The position numbers were made by a program, and so were the translations under genes. The notes beneath the pieces were generated by a model. That model ran no database searches and was not told the DNA's origin. It saw nothing but the letters and a program-made list of their open reading frames with translations. From the NCBI GenBank assembly GCA_032250895.1, contig JAVVEZ010000039.1, positions 1-31,137 of the forward strand: a stretch of 31,137 nucleotides of DNA, read 5' to 3'. Of this stretch, positions 15,851-23,040 are shown in pieces (the first letter of the stretch is position 1; every line of letters begins with the position of its first letter). The DNA is from JAVVEZ01 sp032250895 (lineage in GTDB: Bacteria > Pseudomonadota > Gammaproteobacteria > Pseudomonadales > Pseudohongiellaceae).

Positions 15851-16804
15851 CTACAACCAGCCCTTGCGCTTGAAATACCAGTAAGGCGCGACCCCGGAAA
15901 GAAGCATCAGCCCCAATGCCCAGGGGTAACCCAACAGCCACTTCAATTCCGGCATATAGGTGAAGTTCATGCCATAGATACTGGCCACCAGCGTGGGCGG
16001 CAGGAACACAACGGCGGCAATCGAGAAAATCTTGATGATCTGGTTCTGCTCGATGTTGATGAAGCCCTGGGTGGAGTCCATCAGAAAGTTGATCTTGTCG
16101 AATAAAAAAGTGGTGTGGGACATCAGGGTTTCCACGTCACGGATGATCTCACGCAGGGTTTCCGAATGCTCCTGCGGATTGCTCAAATGGCGCAGCAGAA
16201 ACGAGAGATCGCGCTGGGTATCCATCAGGCACAGGCGAATTTTCCCATTGCTGTCCTCCAGGCGGGCCAGCTTATTGATGGCCTCATCGAGCTCCGCATC
16301 AGGATCCTCCAGAACCAGATGGCCCACGGTTTCCAATTGCCGGTGCAGGTCCTCCAGGGTGTCGGCATGATTCTCAACTTTTTGTTCAAACAATATGACC
16401 AGCAATTCAGCCGGCGTGAGAACTTTCACCTGACCACGCCGGACACGCATGCGCAGCAGGCGAAAATCGGCCAGTTCCTCCTCACGAATGGTGATCAGCC
16501 GGTCCTGCTGCAGGATGCAGGCAACCGACACGGTGCTGTGGCGGCCCTCCGTCTGCACCAGAAACAGAGAATGTACATGGACACCCGCCTGATCGACAAA
16601 ACAACGGGCGGAAGCTTCGATTTCCTCGACTTCGCCGGATTCCGGCACATTGGTATGCAAGAGGTTTCGCAACAGTCCACGCTCCCGCTCATCCGGCTCG
16701 TGCGCATCCACCCAGTTGGCCTCGATCAAACGGGCCTGTTGCTGTTCGGTTGGCACGTCAAGATCCAGAACCAGGCCCTTGTCGATCTTGAATAAACGCA
16801 GCAT
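15851..16804 (-). CDS. corA: CorA-family Mg2+/Co2+/Zn2+ transporter
   Basis: The 317-residue protein has a long cytoplasmic domain rich in acidic and helical sequence. Two C-terminal membrane helices follow, with the signature YGMNF between them (GMN at about 278-280) and a basic end, YFKRKGWL. CorA pentamers conduct divalent cations across the inner membrane. The start at 16804 is chosen because AGAGGT lies seven bases upstream; the open frame continues 11 codons further. The GMN motif, two C-terminal helices and size are all standard. The gene is monocistronic, convergent with the secreted-protein gene and separated from the antiporter gene by about 200 bases carrying a dispersed repeat. 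A TATACT-like element (16924-16929, minus strand) could be its -10. Confidence 0.92.
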   Translation of the reverse strand: MLRLFKIDKGLVLDLDVPTEQQQARLIEANWVDAHEPDERERGLLRNLLHTNVPESGEVEEIEASARCFVDQAGVHVHSLFLVQTEGRHSTVSVACILQQDRLITIREEELADFRLLRMRVRRGQVKVLTPAELLVILFEQKVENHADTLEDLHRQLETVGHLVLEDPDAELDEAINKLARLEDSNGKIRLCLMDTQRDLSFLLRHLSNPQEHSETLREIIRDVETLMSHTTFLFDKINFLMDSTQGFINIEQNQIIKIFSIAAVVFLPPTLVASIYGMNFTYMPELKWLLGYPWALGLMLLSGVAPYWYFKRKGWL

Positions 16805-16971
16805 CAATAAACCTCTATCTCTTTCCGGGGCAGGCAAATCGCCGCACCGGTTTCAAATAGCCGGGAACAGCCATCATGAAGCGGCCGACAATACAGGCGC
16901 CTGCCTGAACACGTCATCACCCAAGTATAGTACAGTGGCAGGCCATGCATCTGCCAGTACCGAATGCTCCA

Positions 16972-16988
16972 GGAGCCTGTCGGACTCC
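16972..16988. repeat. Dispersed repeat copy (GGAGCCTGTCGGACTCC)
   Basis: One copy of the motif found at seven intergenic sites in this window. Here the flanks make a short hairpin (AGGAG/CTCCT around nine bases). It sits just after the antiporter stop, between that gene and corA. Confidence 0.6.
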
Positions 16989-17003
16989 TAGACGTGCTCC
17001 TGC

Positions 17004-17984
17004 TCATAAGGTCGCCGTCACTGTCAGCACCAGATAAACATTGTAGGCAGCAAAAGCAAGCAGGAGCAGCATCCCCCCCGGACGACCGATACGTCCCCCA
17101 CTACCACGCCAGCCCCAGACCATGGCAAACAGCATGAGCATCATGGCCATCATCACCGGCCAGTCACGGGTAAAAACCTCGGCTGGAATTCCCGGCATGG
17201 GTGAAATGCTTCCGGCAATGCCGACCACCGCCAGCAAGTTGAACATGTTGGAACCCACCACGTTGCCAATGGCGATATCATGTTCGCCCTTGCGGACAGC
17301 CGCCACCGACGACGCCAGTTCCGGTACCGAGGTCCCCAATGCAACGATGGTCAGGCCAATGACCAGATCACTGACCTCGAGAGCCCTGGCGATGCTCACT
17401 GCTCCCCATACCAGAATCCGGGAACTGACCAGCAGCAGCAGCAAACCGGCCACCAGCCAGAAGATCGCCCACCCAAAGGAAAGGGCGTGCGCCTTGAGTT
17501 CCTGCTCCACCTCGGCACTCAGCGTATCATCCCGGCTCTGCAGGGCGGAATAGACTGTCCAGCCAATCAGTGTGAAAAAACCCGCCAGCAGCACCAGGGA
17601 CTCTGCCCGTGACAGCGCATTGTTCCACAGCAGCAGGCCTAAAAATATGCTGATGGCCAGCAACAACGGCAATTCCCGGCGCACAATCTTGGAATGAACG
17701 GTAATGGGGGCAACCAGAGCGGTAATGCCCAGAATCAGACCGGTATTGACAATGTTCGAGCCCAAGGCATTGCCCAGGGCCAGGCCCGGATTTCCATCGA
17801 GCGCGGCGATGGCCGAGATCACCATCTCCGGCGCGGACGTACCGAAACCAACGATCACCATACCAATAAGCAGAGACGGCATACCGGCATGCAGAGACAT
17901 GGCCGCCGCGCCTGTCACAAAGCGGTCTGCGCTCCAGATCATCAATGCAAAACCAGCCAGAACGGCTAGTACGGCCAACATCAT
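17004..17984 (-). CDS. Ca2+/Na+ (K+-dependent) antiporter, YrbG family
   Basis: The 326-residue membrane protein has about ten helices and the two inverted alpha-repeats of the CaCA superfamily: GFGTSAPE (46-53) with GNALGSN (71-77), and ALGTSVPE (215-222) with GNVVGSN (240-246). The Glu in each SAPE/SVPE and the Asn in each GSN line the ion path. Such proteins exchange Ca2+ for Na+ across the inner membrane. ATG 17984 is selected because GGGAG lies five bases upstream; the TTG at 17996 is weaker. It starts just after the stop of uppP, and the two genes likely share a transcript. Confidence 0.92.
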   Translation of the reverse strand: MMLAVLAVLAGFALMIWSADRFVTGAAAMSLHAGMPSLLIGMVIVGFGTSAPEMVISAIAALDGNPGLALGNALGSNIVNTGLILGITALVAPITVHSKIVRRELPLLLAISIFLGLLLWNNALSRAESLVLLAGFFTLIGWTVYSALQSRDDTLSAEVEQELKAHALSFGWAIFWLVAGLLLLLVSSRILVWGAVSIARALEVSDLVIGLTIVALGTSVPELASSVAAVRKGEHDIAIGNVVGSNMFNLLAVVGIAGSISPMPGIPAEVFTRDWPVMMAMMLMLFAMVWGWRGSGGRIGRPGGMLLLLAFAAYNVYLVLTVTATL

Positions 17985-17996
17985 TTGAACTCCCAA

Positions 17997-18794
17997 TTAC
18001 ATCAAAACGTGATAAATCACGGCAGCCAACACCAGGCGATAGAGCACATAGGGCCACATACCAAAGCGGTTGAGCCATTTCAGAAAATAATGAATAGCCA
18101 GCAGCGCCATGGCCAGTGACGTGATGCCCCCCAACAGAAATGCTGTCCAGTCGACAGGCACATTCGTGTTGGCGACTTCCAGCAGTTTCGCCAGCGCCGC
18201 CAGCGCCGTAATCGGAATGGCCAGCAAAAAGGAAAAGCGCGATGCCGCTTCCCGGTTCAGACCAAGCAGCAAGCCCGCGCTGATGGTTGCCCCCGAGCGG
18301 GAGGTGCCGGGAATCAGTGCTATGGCCTGGGCAATGCCAACCAGCACAGCATCCTTCCAGTTCAGCGACCCCAGCGCTCGCGTCCGCCCGGAGCGCTGGT
18401 CGGCCCAACCCAGCAGCAGACCGAACACCAGAGTGGTGGCAAAGATGATTTCCACAGAGCGCAGTTGGGTATCGATCAGGTCCAGCAGCAACAAGCCGGC
18501 CAGCCCCGCCGGAATCGTGCCCACCACCAGATAGCCCGCCAACAGGCCCTGGCCCACGACGCGCCGCTGCGACACAGAGGCCAGGCCATCACGCACCAGA
18601 GAGTGCACATCACGGCGAAAATAAAACAGCACAGCCAGCAGCGTTCCCACATGAACAGCCAGATCAAAGGCAACCCCCTGATCGGCCCAGCCGGTCAGCG
18701 CGGGCGTCAGAATCAAATGCGCGGAACTGGAGACAGGCAAAAATTCAGTGAGCCCCTGAAGAATGCCGAGAAACACAACATGCAGCACTTCCAT
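17997..18794 (-). CDS. uppP: Undecaprenyl-diphosphatase (UppP/BacA)
   Basis: The 265-residue membrane enzyme removes a phosphate from undecaprenyl pyrophosphate so that the lipid carrier for peptidoglycan and glycans can be reused. Both signature regions are intact: QGLTEFLPVSSSAHL (13-27) and PGTSRSG (162-168), which carry the catalytic Glu, His, Ser and Arg. The ATG at 18794 is used; a TTG precedes it. The gene is followed at once by the antiporter gene. Loss confers bacitracin sensitivity in model species. Confidence 0.94.
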   Translation of the reverse strand: MEVLHVVFLGILQGLTEFLPVSSSAHLILTPALTGWADQGVAFDLAVHVGTLLAVLFYFRRDVHSLVRDGLASVSQRRVVGQGLLAGYLVVGTIPAGLAGLLLLDLIDTQLRSVEIIFATTLVFGLLLGWADQRSGRTRALGSLNWKDAVLVGIAQAIALIPGTSRSGATISAGLLLGLNREAASRFSFLLAIPITALAALAKLLEVANTNVPVDWTAFLLGGITSLAMALLAIHYFLKWLNRFGMWPYVLYRLVLAAVIYHVLM

Positions 18795-18844
18795 CAAACG
18801 GGACCCAAACGCAGAGCAAGGCTGATCAATACCAACATACAGCC

Positions 18845-19282
18845 TTACGGTTGACGAAAACCATAACCCAGACTCTGGATATCCATTACTCTCCGGTCGA
18901 TAAAAATAATTTCCTGCATCAGTCGCCCCGGCCCGAAATTATAAACCCAGACTTCCACCGGCACTTCCACTGTAGAATGATTATTCTGAATCAGTTCCCG
19001 GTCACTGATGCTGTCGCCATTGGTAGCAGCAAAAGACGGGGAGCCGAAAATATTCCCTCCTGTCAGGCCCCGACCGGAAAAGTTGAAGGGCTGACGGGAA
19101 ATGCCCGAACGATAAATGACCCGGGTTTCAACAAAATCAGGGTTGCCGCAATAATTGGCCACCCTGAGCTGATGATCATCCTGCCCCACCACCCGATTGC
19201 CACAGCGCAATGCCAGGGCTCCCTCGCTGAGGCCCGCCAGGCCCAAACCCGCAAACAACAAAGCCAGTATCTTATGTCTCAT
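18845..19282 (-). CDS. Exported DUF2845 family protein
   Basis: The 145-residue protein has a signal peptide (MRHKILALLFAGLGLAGLSE, then GALA) followed at once by LRCGNRVVGQDDHQLRVANYCGNPD, the two-cysteine start typical of DUF2845. The C-terminal part has VEVWVYNFGPGRLMQEIIF and SLGYG. The two cysteines probably form a disulfide in the periplasm. ATG 19282 is preferred because AGGAGG lies eight bases upstream; the ATG six bases earlier is too close to that site. Function is unknown. It lies upstream of uppP in the same direction, with a 50-base gap. Confidence 0.85.
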   Translation of the reverse strand: MRHKILALLFAGLGLAGLSEGALALRCGNRVVGQDDHQLRVANYCGNPDFVETRVIYRSGISRQPFNFSGRGLTGGNIFGSPSFAATNGDSISDRELIQNNHSTVEVPVEVWVYNFGPGRLMQEIIFIDRRVMDIQSLGYGFRQP

Positions 19283-19310
19283 GGTCATCACCTCCTGCCA
19301 GTAAATCACC

Positions 19311-19358
19311 TAGTGTAGTGTCCTGTATAAAGCATGCTTTATACAGGACACTACACTA
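19311..19358. repeat. 48-bp perfect palindrome
   Basis: Two 24-base arms (19311-19334 and 19335-19358) are exact inverted copies with no loop; the centre reads AAAGCATGCTTT. It lies between the end of oadB and the start of the DUF2845 gene, both on the minus strand. In RNA it would form a long hairpin on either strand. No T-run follows, so a classical terminator is not supported. It could still block transcription, stabilise the oad transcript 3' end or be a mobile-element relic. Confidence 0.8.
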
Positions 19359-19419
19359 CGGACCGCCAGATGAATCATAACTTAACAGACGTCGAGAGGC
19401 TCGCCATGAATACCTGGGT

Positions 19420-20598
19420 CTAACCACCAATACCGGAGACATAGCTGATCATGACGCCGGCGGCCACCGCCGAGCCAATCACCCCGGCCACATTGGGACC
19501 CATTGCATGCATCAGCAAAAAATTCTGAGGGTTGGCTTCCAGGCCCACCTTGTTCGCAACCCGGGCGGCCATGGGCACCGCAGAAACACCGGCGGCGCCG
19601 ATCAGGGGGTTGATGGGATGGCCACTGAAGCGGTTCATCAGCTTGGCCATCAGAACACCAGAGGCCGTACCAATGCTGAAGGCAATCACGCCCAACACCA
19701 GGATACCCAGGGTTTCGGCATTCAGAAAGGCGCCTGAACTGAGCTTGGAACCCACACCCAGTCCCAGAAAAATCGTGGTGATATTGATCAGGGCGTTCTG
19801 CGCCGTATCACTCAGCCGTTCCACCACGCCGCTTTCCCGCATCAGGTTGCCGAAACAGAACATGCCCAGCAAGGGTGCGGCACTGGGCAGGAACAAGGCC
19901 ACCAGAATCAGCAGCAGCAAGGGAAACATGATCTTCTCGGTTCTGGAAACCGTGCGCAACTGCTGCATGACGATCTTGCGCTCGGCTTCGGTGGTCAGCC
20001 AGCGCATGATGGGTGGCTGAATCAAGGGCACCAGGGCCATGTAGGAATAGGCCGCCACGGCAATCGCACCCAGCAGATCGGGGGCCAGACGGCTCGCCAC
20101 AAAAATTGCCGTCGGCCCATCGGCACCGCCGATGATGCCGATGGCGGCGGCATCCGCCAGGCTGAAGTCCATCAGCCCCAGACTGCTCAGCGCTATGGCA
20201 CCCATGACCGTGCTAAAGATACCGAACTGCGCCGCTGCCCCCAGCAGCAGGGTCCGGGGATTGGCAAGCAGTGGACCAAAATCGGTCATCGCGCCAACGC
20301 CCATGAAAATCACCAGCGGAAACATGCCGGTGGCGATGCCCGCCTCATAAATGTAATACAGGATGCCGCCGGGGCTTGCCAGATGCCCACCGGCATCCAT
20401 GATCGGGGCCGCCAGAAATCCGGCTCCGGGCACATTGACCAGCACCGCACCGACCCCGATCGGCAGCAGCAGCAGGGGTTCGAAACCCTTCCTGATGGCC
20501 AGAAAAATCAGCAGCAGCCCCACCAGCACCATCACGGCCTGGCCTGCTTCCAATTGATAAAACCCGGAGTCCCGGTACAGCTGAATCAAACTATCCAT
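19420..20598 (-). CDS. oadB: Na+-translocating oxaloacetate decarboxylase beta subunit
   Basis: The 392-residue integral membrane subunit has about nine to eleven helices. The conserved GGADGPTAIF (157-166) supplies the Asp on the Na+ path; later SKLSSGAFLN, SAVPMAARVANK and NFLLMHAMGPNVAGVIGSA are also typical. It decarboxylates the carboxybiotin carried by OadA and uses the energy to pump Na+ out. It is the last gene of oadG-oadA-oadB, nine bases after oadA. The same beta subunit serves methylmalonyl-CoA and glutaconyl-CoA decarboxylases, but the alpha subunit here points to oxaloacetate. Confidence 0.95.
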   Translation of the reverse strand: MDSLIQLYRDSGFYQLEAGQAVMVLVGLLLIFLAIRKGFEPLLLLPIGVGAVLVNVPGAGFLAAPIMDAGGHLASPGGILYYIYEAGIATGMFPLVIFMGVGAMTDFGPLLANPRTLLLGAAAQFGIFSTVMGAIALSSLGLMDFSLADAAAIGIIGGADGPTAIFVASRLAPDLLGAIAVAAYSYMALVPLIQPPIMRWLTTEAERKIVMQQLRTVSRTEKIMFPLLLLILVALFLPSAAPLLGMFCFGNLMRESGVVERLSDTAQNALINITTIFLGLGVGSKLSSGAFLNAETLGILVLGVIAFSIGTASGVLMAKLMNRFSGHPINPLIGAAGVSAVPMAARVANKVGLEANPQNFLLMHAMGPNVAGVIGSAVAAGVMISYVSGIGG

Positions 20599-20607
20599 AC
20601 GGCGGCC

Positions 20608-22398
20608 CTAAGCGATGGTCAGCAGCTGATCACCCACGGCAACGGCATCACCAGCCTTGACGCTGATACTGCCGATGACACCGGTTTTCGGGGCTCTGAT
20701 TTCAGTTTCCATTTTCATGGCTTCGAGAATGATCAGCACATCCCCTTCCTTGACATTTGCCCCGCTCGTCACCGCCACCTTGAAGATATTCCCCGACAAG
20801 GGGGCATTCAGCGCTTCGCCGCCACTGCCGGCAGCCGTGGTTTCGGCCAAGGGCGCTGCTGTCGTCTGAGCGATTTGTGTGATATCTCCGCCTTCGGCCA
20901 CCTCGACCACATAGGATTGGCCATTGACGCTGACGGTATAGACACTGGCACCGCCCTTGCCCGCCGCTACCGGCGCCGCCGGCTTGACCTCCTCGAGACC
21001 GGGAAGCGCTTCGAAGGCAGCGGCATTGCCACGATTTTTCAGAAATTTCAGACCGATCTGCGGAAACAGGGCATAGGTCAGCACGTCATCGATTTCCCGA
21101 TCGCCGCTTTCCAGCCTGAAGTTTTCCTCCCTGGCCTTGCTGCGCAGCTCTGCGGTCAGCGTGTCGATCTCGGGTTTCAGCACATCCGCCGGACGGCAGG
21201 CAATCGGCTCGGCGCCGTCCAGCACCCGCTCCTGCAAGTCCTTGTTCACGGGTGATGAGGTGCAGCCATATTCACCCTTGAGGATGCCGGCTGTTTCCTT
21301 GGTGATGGTCTTGTAGCGCTCACCCGACAGCACATTGATGACCGCCTGGGTGCCCACGATCTGAGAGGTCGGTGTCACCAGCGCGATATTGCCCAAGTCC
21401 TCGCGCACCCGGGGAATTTCCTTCAGCACCTCCGCCAGCTTGTCGGAGGCTTTTTGATCCCGCAGCTGGCTTTCCATGTTGGTGAGCATGCCGCCGGGCA
21501 CCTGGGCCAGCAGAATGCGGGCATCGACCCCCTTCAGTTCGCCTTCGAATTTCGCGTACTTCTTCCTGACCTCCCGGAAGTATTCGGCAATTTCCGCCAG
21601 CAGCTCCAGATTCAGCCCCGGGTCACCCGGGCGCCCTTCAAAAATGGCATTGATGGTTTCCGTCGGCGAATGGCCATAGGTCATGCTCATCGACGAAATC
21701 GCCGTATCCACGTTATCGATATTGGCTTCGATGGCCTTCACCAGCGTAGGCACCGACAGCCCGGTGGTGGCATGGCAGTGCATGTGGATGGGCAGCGAAA
21801 TTTCGGCCTTCAGGCGGCTGACCAGCTCGTAGGCATCATAGGGTTTGAGCAGGCCGGCCATGTCCTTGATGCAGATCGAATCCGCACCCATGCTTTCCAG
21901 TTGCCTGGCCAGACTCATCCAGGTTTCGATGTCATGCACCGGGCTGGTGGTATACGACAGCGTGCCCTGGGCATGCTTGCCGACTTTTCTGACGGCCTTG
22001 ATGGCCCGGTCCATGTTGCGGGCATCATTCATCGCATCGAACACCCGAAACACATCCACGCCGTTGGTGGCGCAGCGCTCGACGAAGCGGTCCACCAGGT
22101 CGTCCGCGTAATGGCGGTAACCGAGCAGGTTCTGCCCACGCAGCAGCATCTGGTGGGGGGTGTTGGGAATGGCTTGCTTCAGGGTTCGGATACGGTGCCA
22201 GGGGTCTTCACCGAGATAGCGGATGCAGGCATCAAAGGTCGCACCGCCCCAGGTTTCCACCGACCAGAACCCCACCTGATCGATCTTGTCGGCGATGGGC
22301 AGCATATCATCGAGCCGGAGACGTGTTGCAAACAGCGACTGATGGGCATCCCTGAGGACCACTTCGGTGATCCCCACAGGCTTTCTGTCTTTAATCAT
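20608..22398 (-). CDS. oadA: Oxaloacetate decarboxylase alpha subunit (carboxyltransferase plus biotin carrier)
   Basis: The 596-residue protein has an N-terminal TIM-barrel carboxyltransferase (D17 in LRDAHQS, catalytic K178 in CIKDMAG, metal ligands H207 and H209 in MHCH). A conserved central domain follows. After an Ala/Gly-rich linker (about 470-525) comes a C-terminal biotinyl domain with the biotin site EAMKMET (K562, 34 residues from the end). It transfers the carboxyl of oxaloacetate to biotin, giving pyruvate. It shares this architecture with pyruvate carboxylase subunit B, but the adjacent oadB and oadG genes settle the role. The 76-base gap from oadG holds an inverted repeat that could weaken or stabilise expression. 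Confidence 0.95.
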   Translation of the reverse strand: MIKDRKPVGITEVVLRDAHQSLFATRLRLDDMLPIADKIDQVGFWSVETWGGATFDACIRYLGEDPWHRIRTLKQAIPNTPHQMLLRGQNLLGYRHYADDLVDRFVERCATNGVDVFRVFDAMNDARNMDRAIKAVRKVGKHAQGTLSYTTSPVHDIETWMSLARQLESMGADSICIKDMAGLLKPYDAYELVSRLKAEISLPIHMHCHATTGLSVPTLVKAIEANIDNVDTAISSMSMTYGHSPTETINAIFEGRPGDPGLNLELLAEIAEYFREVRKKYAKFEGELKGVDARILLAQVPGGMLTNMESQLRDQKASDKLAEVLKEIPRVREDLGNIALVTPTSQIVGTQAVINVLSGERYKTITKETAGILKGEYGCTSSPVNKDLQERVLDGAEPIACRPADVLKPEIDTLTAELRSKAREENFRLESGDREIDDVLTYALFPQIGLKFLKNRGNAAAFEALPGLEEVKPAAPVAAGKGGASVYTVSVNGQSYVVEVAEGGDITQIAQTTAAPLAETTAAGSGGEALNAPLSGNIFKVAVTSGANVKEGDVLIILEAMKMETEIRAPKTGVIGSISVKAGDAVAVGDQLLTIA

Positions 22399-22426
22399 CT
22401 GATCGGTCCTTTAGTCTGTAGTCACA

Positions 22427-22464
22427 GGGGCCTGTCGGAATCATTCTGAGTCCGACAGGCTCCC
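22427..22464. repeat. Inverted pair of the dispersed repeat (REP-doublet-like) inside the oad operon
   Basis: GCCTGTCGGA and TCCGACAGGC form a perfect 10-bp stem extended by G/C pairs and one G.T, around an 11-base loop. This pairs two opposite copies of the window's repeat motif. It sits between the oadG stop and the oadA start, so it would be transcribed inside the operon. Confidence 0.75.
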
Positions 22465-22474
22465 AGACGGAAAT

Positions 22475-22711
22475 TTATTTGTTGCGGTGTGCGTGGATCG
22501 CAGCACTTATCACAGCCAACACCCTTTGGTCGTTGAGCTGCCCGCCGGGTCCGGATTTGACAGGCACCGGAGGGTTTTCCGGCACGTACCTGCGGACCAG
22601 TGTCGACATGGTTGATGTCGCAAACACGAGAATGATCAGGAACACGAATACCGTGCCCATCCCAAGCAGCATCAGGCTGAGGCCTTCTGCCAGTAAGTCT
22701 GTGGAATTCAT
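22475..22711 (-). CDS. oadG: Oxaloacetate decarboxylase gamma subunit
   Basis: The 78-residue protein has one N-terminal membrane helix (about residues 11-33, LMLLGMGTVFVFLIILVFA). A cytoplasmic tail follows with a Pro-rich hinge (ENPPVPVK) and an ending VLAVISAAIHAHRNK, which matches OadG_gamma. This subunit holds the alpha and beta subunits together and helps bind Zn2+. It is the first gene of the operon, and its size is normal. No convincing Shine-Dalgarno precedes the ATG; GGGAAG ten bases upstream is the nearest candidate. Confidence 0.9.
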   Translation of the reverse strand: MNSTDLLAEGLSLMLLGMGTVFVFLIILVFATSTMSTLVRRYVPENPPVPVKSGPGGQLNDQRVLAVISAAIHAHRNK

Positions 22712-22858
22712 TGCAGGCTTCCCATCAGGAGAATCTTGTCCGGAATACAGGCAGGCGCAGGAAGCTGGCTGCCTGCGTCAATCCCCTCGCTACAAAGACC
22801 GACAGTTGCCCGAATTCAAATTTTGTAATCTATCCTAAACAGGATTTTTTTTCCATGC

Positions 22859-22898
22859 TTTAAACGGAGATGGTTTAAACGGAGAGTTTAATCGGAGA
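22859..22898 (+). repeat. Three near-tandem copies of TTTAA(A/T)CGGAGA
   Basis: Copies start at 22859, 22874 and 22887. The first two are identical and the third has one change. They lie in the 329-base gap between oadG and the DUF1592 gene. The role is unknown; they could be regulator boxes for oadG or the remnant of slippage. Confidence 0.5.
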
Positions 22899-22934
22899 GG
22901 AAGGAAAATTCAGGGAAGCGCAGATCAACCCCTC

Positions 22935-22980
22935 ACCCCGGTGCAAGCCGGGGTCCAGTGAAATCAATGGCCTGCACTGG
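22935..22980. repeat. Paired intergenic hairpins (ACCCCGG/CCGGGGT and CCAGTG/CACTGG)
   Basis: A 7-bp stem with loop TGCAAG (22935-22954) is followed by a second inverted repeat (22955-22960 with 22975-22980). The sequence then reads GGGATGACGA, a phrase repeated near 23031-23040. The pattern looks like a dispersed intergenic repeat of the kind common in proteobacterial genomes. It lies downstream of the DUF1592 gene and may serve as its terminator region, although no T-run is present. Confidence 0.45.
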
Positions 22981-22991
22981 GATGACGACCA

Positions 22992-23008
22992 GGAAGCCTG
23001 TCGGGCTC
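22992..23008. repeat. Dispersed repeat copy (diverged)
   Basis: GGAAGCCTGTCGGGCTC differs from the consensus by one added A and one A-to-G change. It sits 33 bases after the DUF1592 stop and between the two GGGATGACGA phrases. Confidence 0.5.
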
Positions 23009-23040
23009 AGAATGGTTCTACTGCGGCGCTGGGATGACGA

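Noticed and set aside
22832..22852. Terminator-like ATCCT-AAAC-AGGAT followed by T8 on the plus strand
   Set aside because: The stem is only 5 bp and no plus-strand gene lies upstream; on the minus strand the T-run is on the wrong side.
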